Shown here: in pieces, positions 60,634 to 64,000 of the stretch | Layout of the letters: each line of letters starts with the position of its first letter | How positions within the stretch are numbered: the stretch's first letter is position 1 | DNA from: Anaeromassilibacillus senegalensis | Lineage (GTDB): Bacteria > Bacillota > Clostridia > Oscillospirales > Acutalibacteraceae | Length of the DNA stretch: 64,000 bases | Reading direction: 5' to 3' | Assembly (NCBI RefSeq): GCF_001261775.1 | Contig: NZ_LN868535.1 | Coordinates: 232,148-296,147, forward strand | The notes under the pieces: generated by a model | Database searches by the model: none | What the model was told of the DNA's origin: nothing | What the model saw: the letters and a program-made list of their open reading frames with translations, nothing else | Position numbers and translations under genes: made by a program

Positions 60634-61548
60634 TTATTCCAGCAAACCGATCAGCAGTTTGCTGAACCGGTCGTTTTCGCTCCACTGCGGAAAATGGCAG
60701 GACTTCTCAAACCAGAAGAACTGCTTCTCCGTTTCGATCGTGTCGAAGTATTCCTTTGCAAGAGCGGACGAAACATGGCTGTCATACCGCCCTTCCACAA
60801 AAAGAACGGGCGATTGATATTGCGTTACGCCCTCAAAGTCGACCTGCATCAGCTCCTGCCACAAAGCTTGAATCGACCGCAGGCTTCCCTTCTGCCGCCG
60901 GTAGAGGTCAAAAAGCGTATAGTGCTTTGAAAACAGGAATGGTTTGATCAGATCGTTATAATTTGATCTGCCATAAAGGGAACCCTGATGCTTTACCACC
61001 TGTTTTGTGACAAAAAGCAGATCGTTCAGCCAGTTGTCCGCCGTATAGGAGCAGTCAATTTTCTCCAGCCGCTTCAGCGCCTTCTGATCCGCGTGATCGA
61101 CCGCATACGCATAAGCAATCCGGCAGGATTTTTTCATATTGACCACCTGGCCACAGCCAATATACGCGCGGACCAGCTCTGGATGGGATTGGGTAAACTT
61201 CAGCCCCAAAACGCTTCCCCAGGAGTGCCCCACCAAATATAAGGACTCCTGTTTAAAGCATGCCAGCAGCGTTTCCACCAAAACTTTGAGGTCTTCTAAA
61301 AACATATTCAACGTCAGCGCGCCGCCGTCATATGCATCGTACGACTTTCCCGCGCCGCGCTGTTCCCATACCACAACGGTAAAGCGCGTCTCCAGCTCTT
61401 TGTTATACTGCAAAACCAACGGCAGCGCGGCGTCTCCCGGCCCGCCGTGGAGATAGAGCAGAAGGGGCGCATTCTTCCTTTCCGCCCGAACCGAAAGATA
61501 CTGCCATGTGCCGTTTATAGGCATTTTTCCTTGTTGATTGATATACAT
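60634..61548 (-). CDS. Alpha/beta hydrolase (proline iminopeptidase-like)
   Basis: 304 residues from ATG 61548 (TCAGGAGAAAAA). LLLYLHGGPGDAALPL is the oxyanion HGGPG motif; GHSWGSVLG the nucleophile elbow (Ser); VEGRYDSHV the Asp and KSCHFPQW the His. This order and the HGGPG box fit proline iminopeptidase-like peptidases. It probably shares a promoter with the following genes upstream on the minus strand (GNAT, second hydrolase). Confidence 0.85.
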   Translation of the reverse strand: MYINQQGKMPINGTWQYLSVRAERKNAPLLLYLHGGPGDAALPLVLQYNKELETRFTVVVWEQRGAGKSYDAYDGGALTLNMFLEDLKVLVETLLACFKQESLYLVGHSWGSVLGLKFTQSHPELVRAYIGCGQVVNMKKSCRIAYAYAVDHADQKALKRLEKIDCSYTADNWLNDLLFVTKQVVKHQGSLYGRSNYNDLIKPFLFSKHYTLFDLYRRQKGSLRSIQALWQELMQVDFEGVTQYQSPVLFVEGRYDSHVSSALAKEYFDTIETEKQFFWFEKSCHFPQWSENDRFSKLLIGLLE

Positions 61549-61570
61549 TTTTTCTCCTGATCCCGCGTGT

Positions 61571-62068
61571 TCACGCGTTTGGTGTAGGGTACCGTTCCAA
61601 ACGGTGAACCATGATGTATTCTTCTTCGTTTTCCGCCACAATCTGAAAACCGACCGCCAGATACATCCGCAATGCGTAATTGTCCTTTTGCACCGCCAGA
61701 GAAGCCTGCGCATAGCCGGCATTTTTTAAATGCGCCAACATTTGGCGCATCAAATCGGTCCCGATTCCGTGGCCCCGGTATTCCGGATAAAGGGAAATTG
61801 CAAACTCCGGCGTTTCACTGTCCACACTGCCGTATCCGGGGATATTGCGCACCCAGACCGCGCCGACCACCGTTTGCCGCACCTCGGCGCACAGGCAAGC
61901 ATCGTCTTTCTGTTTTCCAAAATCCCTGATATACACCTGTAACTGGGGATCCTTGATGATTTCCCGGGGAAGCCTGTTCGCCGCGTCCCTCTGGAAGATT
62001 GCTTCATATAGAAAGTCTTCCAGCAGCGGATACTCCGCCCGCGTCATTTCCCGTATGGTATATTCCAT
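61571..62068 (-). CDS. GNAT-family N-acetyltransferase
   Basis: 165 residues from ATG 62068. LYPEYRGHGIGTDLMRQMLAHLKNAGYAQASLAVQKDNYALRMYLAVGFQIVAENEEEYIMVH contains motif A (R-G-x-G-I-G) and motif B of the acetyl-CoA fold. It transfers acetyl to an amine of an unknown acceptor. The gene is in a same-strand cluster with the two hydrolases. Confidence 0.85.
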   Translation of the reverse strand: MEYTIREMTRAEYPLLEDFLYEAIFQRDAANRLPREIIKDPQLQVYIRDFGKQKDDACLCAEVRQTVVGAVWVRNIPGYGSVDSETPEFAISLYPEYRGHGIGTDLMRQMLAHLKNAGYAQASLAVQKDNYALRMYLAVGFQIVAENEEEYIMVHRLERYPTPNA

Positions 62069-62105
62069 AGCCGCCGCCTTTCGCGCTTCTTCCGCAGATA
62101 AAACA

Positions 62106-62966
62106 TCACTTTAGAAATTGGATGATCCTGCTCTTTTCCTCTTCCGTCAGAATATGCATATGCCCCCGGCCCTTCAGCTCATACAGAGTATTGTCAGGAA
62201 CTATTTTTTCCGCTCTTTTCAGCACCTTTCTTGCAGGGAACAAGCAATCATATTCGCCCGCCATCACAAGAACCGGCGCTGTGCATCGCCTCATCTTTTT
62301 TCCACTGACATTGGAGGGCATCCCGATCTTCGTTTTAACATACTGAAAGCTGTTCTTCACGGTATCAAGCGTGTCCGTATCCAGAACTTCCCTGGTGATC
62401 GCCATATACAGGGCCGCCCGCGTTATATATTGATCATCCTTTGTCAAAACGTATTGGAGCAACGGAAGCATCATTTTGGCAGAGCCGACCGGCAATGCGT
62501 TGTTGATTCCCGACGGAACAAGCAATACGCTCTTCACGATCTTTTCCGGGGCGACACACATGAACTTCGCCAAAACGCCGCCGCCAAACGAACCGCCAAA
62601 GCAGCGAATCTGGTTAAAACCCAGTCCGCTCACCACCTCATTTGCCCATTCTCCATAATCGTAGCCATGGGGAGACAGGCTTACTTCCGCGCTCTTTCCG
62701 GGATGGCCGATGATGTCAACCGCGTAAACATGGAACTCGTCCAGCAAAAACCTGCAAAGCAAAAGTTGATAGGCAGTGGTGGAATTCCCCCCGTGGAAGA
62801 CCAACAGCGAAGGCCCATTCAAATTTCCCGTTTCCACCAGATGCGTTCGTCCATAGGAAGTCGCAACGTATTGATCCTGATAGCTACAGCCGAGCTTTTC
62901 CAACTGGCTGTCATAGAGTTGTAACACGGCATTTTTTCCGTCTTCACTCTTATAGATCGTTTTCAA
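62106..62966 (-). CDS. Alpha/beta hydrolase
   Basis: 286 residues from TTG 62966 (GAGGTAGAAAA upstream); a TTG at 62981 is an alternative, weaker start. LLVFHGGNSTTAYQ is the oxyanion box, GGSFGGGVLAKF the nucleophile elbow (Ser), AGEYDCLFP the Asp and KGRGHMHIL the His. Broadly esterase-like, with no clear subfamily. Confidence 0.82.
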   Translation of the reverse strand: MKTIYKSEDGKNAVLQLYDSQLEKLGCSYQDQYVATSYGRTHLVETGNLNGPSLLVFHGGNSTTAYQLLLCRFLLDEFHVYAVDIIGHPGKSAEVSLSPHGYDYGEWANEVVSGLGFNQIRCFGGSFGGGVLAKFMCVAPEKIVKSVLLVPSGINNALPVGSAKMMLPLLQYVLTKDDQYITRAALYMAITREVLDTDTLDTVKNSFQYVKTKIGMPSNVSGKKMRRCTAPVLVMAGEYDCLFPARKVLKRAEKIVPDNTLYELKGRGHMHILTEEEKSRIIQFLK

Positions 62967-63282
62967 TTTTCTACCTCGCAATCATTCCCTTGCTCCGCCC
63001 ATTCTTCCCGGCAGATTTGTTTTTATTGTAACGGCTCCCCGCCGCAATGTCAAACTGGAAATTTCCGGGCCAGCAATCTGACGCAGGCCATGCACAGCAA
63101 AGAGAGGCGGCCGGTTTTCCACCGTCCGGCGCTTTTCGGTGGAAAACATTTTTCTATCCCTCTTTGGCAGTCTGTGGAAATCCTCTAAACCCTTATGTAG
63201 GATTCCATACTACTTTGTACTATTTTAAGCGATTTGCCAGCATATAGTAGCATTCTGTGATATTCTAAAGCAGGGTGGTACA

Positions 63283-63456
63283 ATGAAGCCTTTGAAACAA
63301 AAAGTAAGTATAACTTTGGATGAAGAGGTCATTCAGAAAGTCAATTTTTTGGCAGAAGAACACGATCGCTCCCTTTCCCAATACATAAATCTGGTTTTAA
63401 AAGACCATTTAAAACAATCCGGGGAATTCAGCACAGACATGGAACAGGTCATTTGA
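63283..63456 (+). CDS. Ribbon-helix-helix (Arc/CopG-like) small protein
   Basis: 57 residues from ATG 63283: KQKVSITLDEEVIQKVNFLAEEHDRSLSQYINLVLKDHLKQ is the strand-helix-helix fold of a ribbon-helix-helix DNA binder. Upstream there is a GGGTGG site. It is alone, about 320 bases from the divergent hydrolase, and is followed by a hairpin. No toxin partner is visible. Its target is unknown, possibly its own promoter. Confidence 0.7.
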   Translation: MKPLKQKVSITLDEEVIQKVNFLAEEHDRSLSQYINLVLKDHLKQSGEFSTDMEQVI

Positions 63457-63519
63457 AACAAATCCGAAATGCTCAAGCCGTATGTTTACTTTATTGTGGG
63501 AGCAGAAAGCAAACAGATA

Positions 63520-63552
63520 GGGGCCGTTGCAGTTTTATTCTGCAACGGCCCC
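63520..63552 (+). terminator. GC-rich hairpin after the ribbon-helix-helix gene
   Basis: GGGGCCGTTGCAG (63520-63532) pairs with CTGCAACGGCCCC (63540-63552). No T-run follows; it may act as an end structure for the small transcript. Confidence 0.6.
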
Positions 63553-63596
63553 CGAAATTTGTCCGGTAGCACAAAAGATTAATAAAGGAGCATATC

Positions 63597-64000
63597 ACTC
63601 GTTCCCACTCGCTCTTCTCAGGAAGAGAGTTCCGTTCTCTGCGGAGAACGGCAAAGGGCTCTGCCCTTTGATCCCGCCACTTTTCAGAAAAGTGGAAAAA
63701 CACTCTTTAACCATTACCTGTAAGGTGAAAATGGTTCCCGCCATAGGCGCGTCCCGACTGGAAGTCCGCGAAAGACGTTGCACGTCCCGCTCCTTGCTAG
63801 GAGCGGCAAAGGGCTCTGCCCTTTGAACCCGCCGCTTTTCAGAAAAGCGGAAAAATGCATTTAAGCCGTTACCTGCAAGGTATGAAAGCCCCGGGAGCTT
63901 GTCCCGTCCGTCCTGCCACAGGCGAGGGTATGATTTCAGAAACACGACAGGGCGGGCCGTGCTGACCGCAGGTCTGGAAAAACACATTTTGCCCTACGCC
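63597..64000 (+). repeat. Palindrome-rich interspersed repeat, copy C (runs to window end)
   Basis: From ACTCGTTCCCACTC (63597-63610): CGTTCTC-GAGAACG (63633-63650), CAAAGGGC-GCCCTTTG twice (63652-63670 and 63807-63825), CCACTTTTCAGAAAAGTGG (63677-63695), GCGAAAGACGTTGCACGTCCCG spanning 63768-63789 (exact copy of 43994-44015), CGCTCCTTGCTAGGAGCG (63788-63805) and CCGCTTTTCAGAAAAGCGG (63832-63850, exact copy of 36700-36718). Close to the end, GCTGACCGCAGGTC recalls the tandem units near 43.1 kb. The repeat may continue beyond the window. Confidence 0.78.

Overview
The window looks like a Bacillota genome of the gut Clostridia type (Oscillospiraceae/Ruminococcaceae-like). Signs are strong AGGAGG ribosome sites, YesM/YesN-type two-component genes, lipoprotein sugar-binding proteins and a GC-rich backbone. 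The genus cannot be named from sequence alone. No rRNA, tRNA or CRISPR array was seen.

Positions 1 to about 24.7 kb are the right-hand part of an integrative and conjugative element (ICE) of the clostridial, Tn1549-like kind. On the + strand it carries a truncated VirB4 ATPase, an amidoligase/gamma-glutamylcyclotransferase pair, an M23 endopeptidase, small conserved ICE proteins, a candidate oriT with a ribbon-helix-helix accessory protein, a relaxase fused to Sel1 repeats, a Toprim/primase-like protein and a VirD4 coupling protein. A sigma-like factor, a solitary MazF-type protein and a run of serine recombinases close the element. Three insertions are AT-richer than the ICE core: a gene with a HEPN-like motif and zinc ribbons (6.6-8.3 kb), a minus-strand tetracycline-resistance unit with a complete attenuation leader (14.8-17.9 kb), and a three-gene ABC-three-component (ABC-3C) cassette (25.1-28.7 kb). 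The last looks like a poorly characterised conflict or defence system with a predicted nuclease component.

From about 28.9 kb the sequence is ordinary chromosome. It holds a carboxymuconolactone decarboxylase-like gene behind a textbook MerR-type promoter, a hybrid histidine kinase, a TetR regulator, a Na+/solute symporter and small housekeeping genes. A large minus-strand sugar locus runs from 36.8 to 48.8 kb. It encodes a YtfQ-YtfR-YtfT-YjfF type (galactose/galactofuranose-like) ABC importer, a YesM/YesN two-component system, an unusual lipoprotein with two tandem sugar-binding domains, and aldose 1-epimerase. These genes probably form one sense-and-import circuit. Then follow an HD-GYP protein, a PEBP-family protein, a LysR/chromate-transporter locus, MerR and XRE regulators with membrane segments, a DUF6179/DUF6323-type pair, hydrolases and a GNAT acetyltransferase.

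The most striking non-coding signal is a palindrome-rich repeat family at 36.4-36.7, 43.0-43.3 and 63.6-64.0 kb. Its copies share a boundary motif, a shared 19-nt hairpin and other modules. The middle copy is followed by a run of about a dozen unrelated short hairpins.
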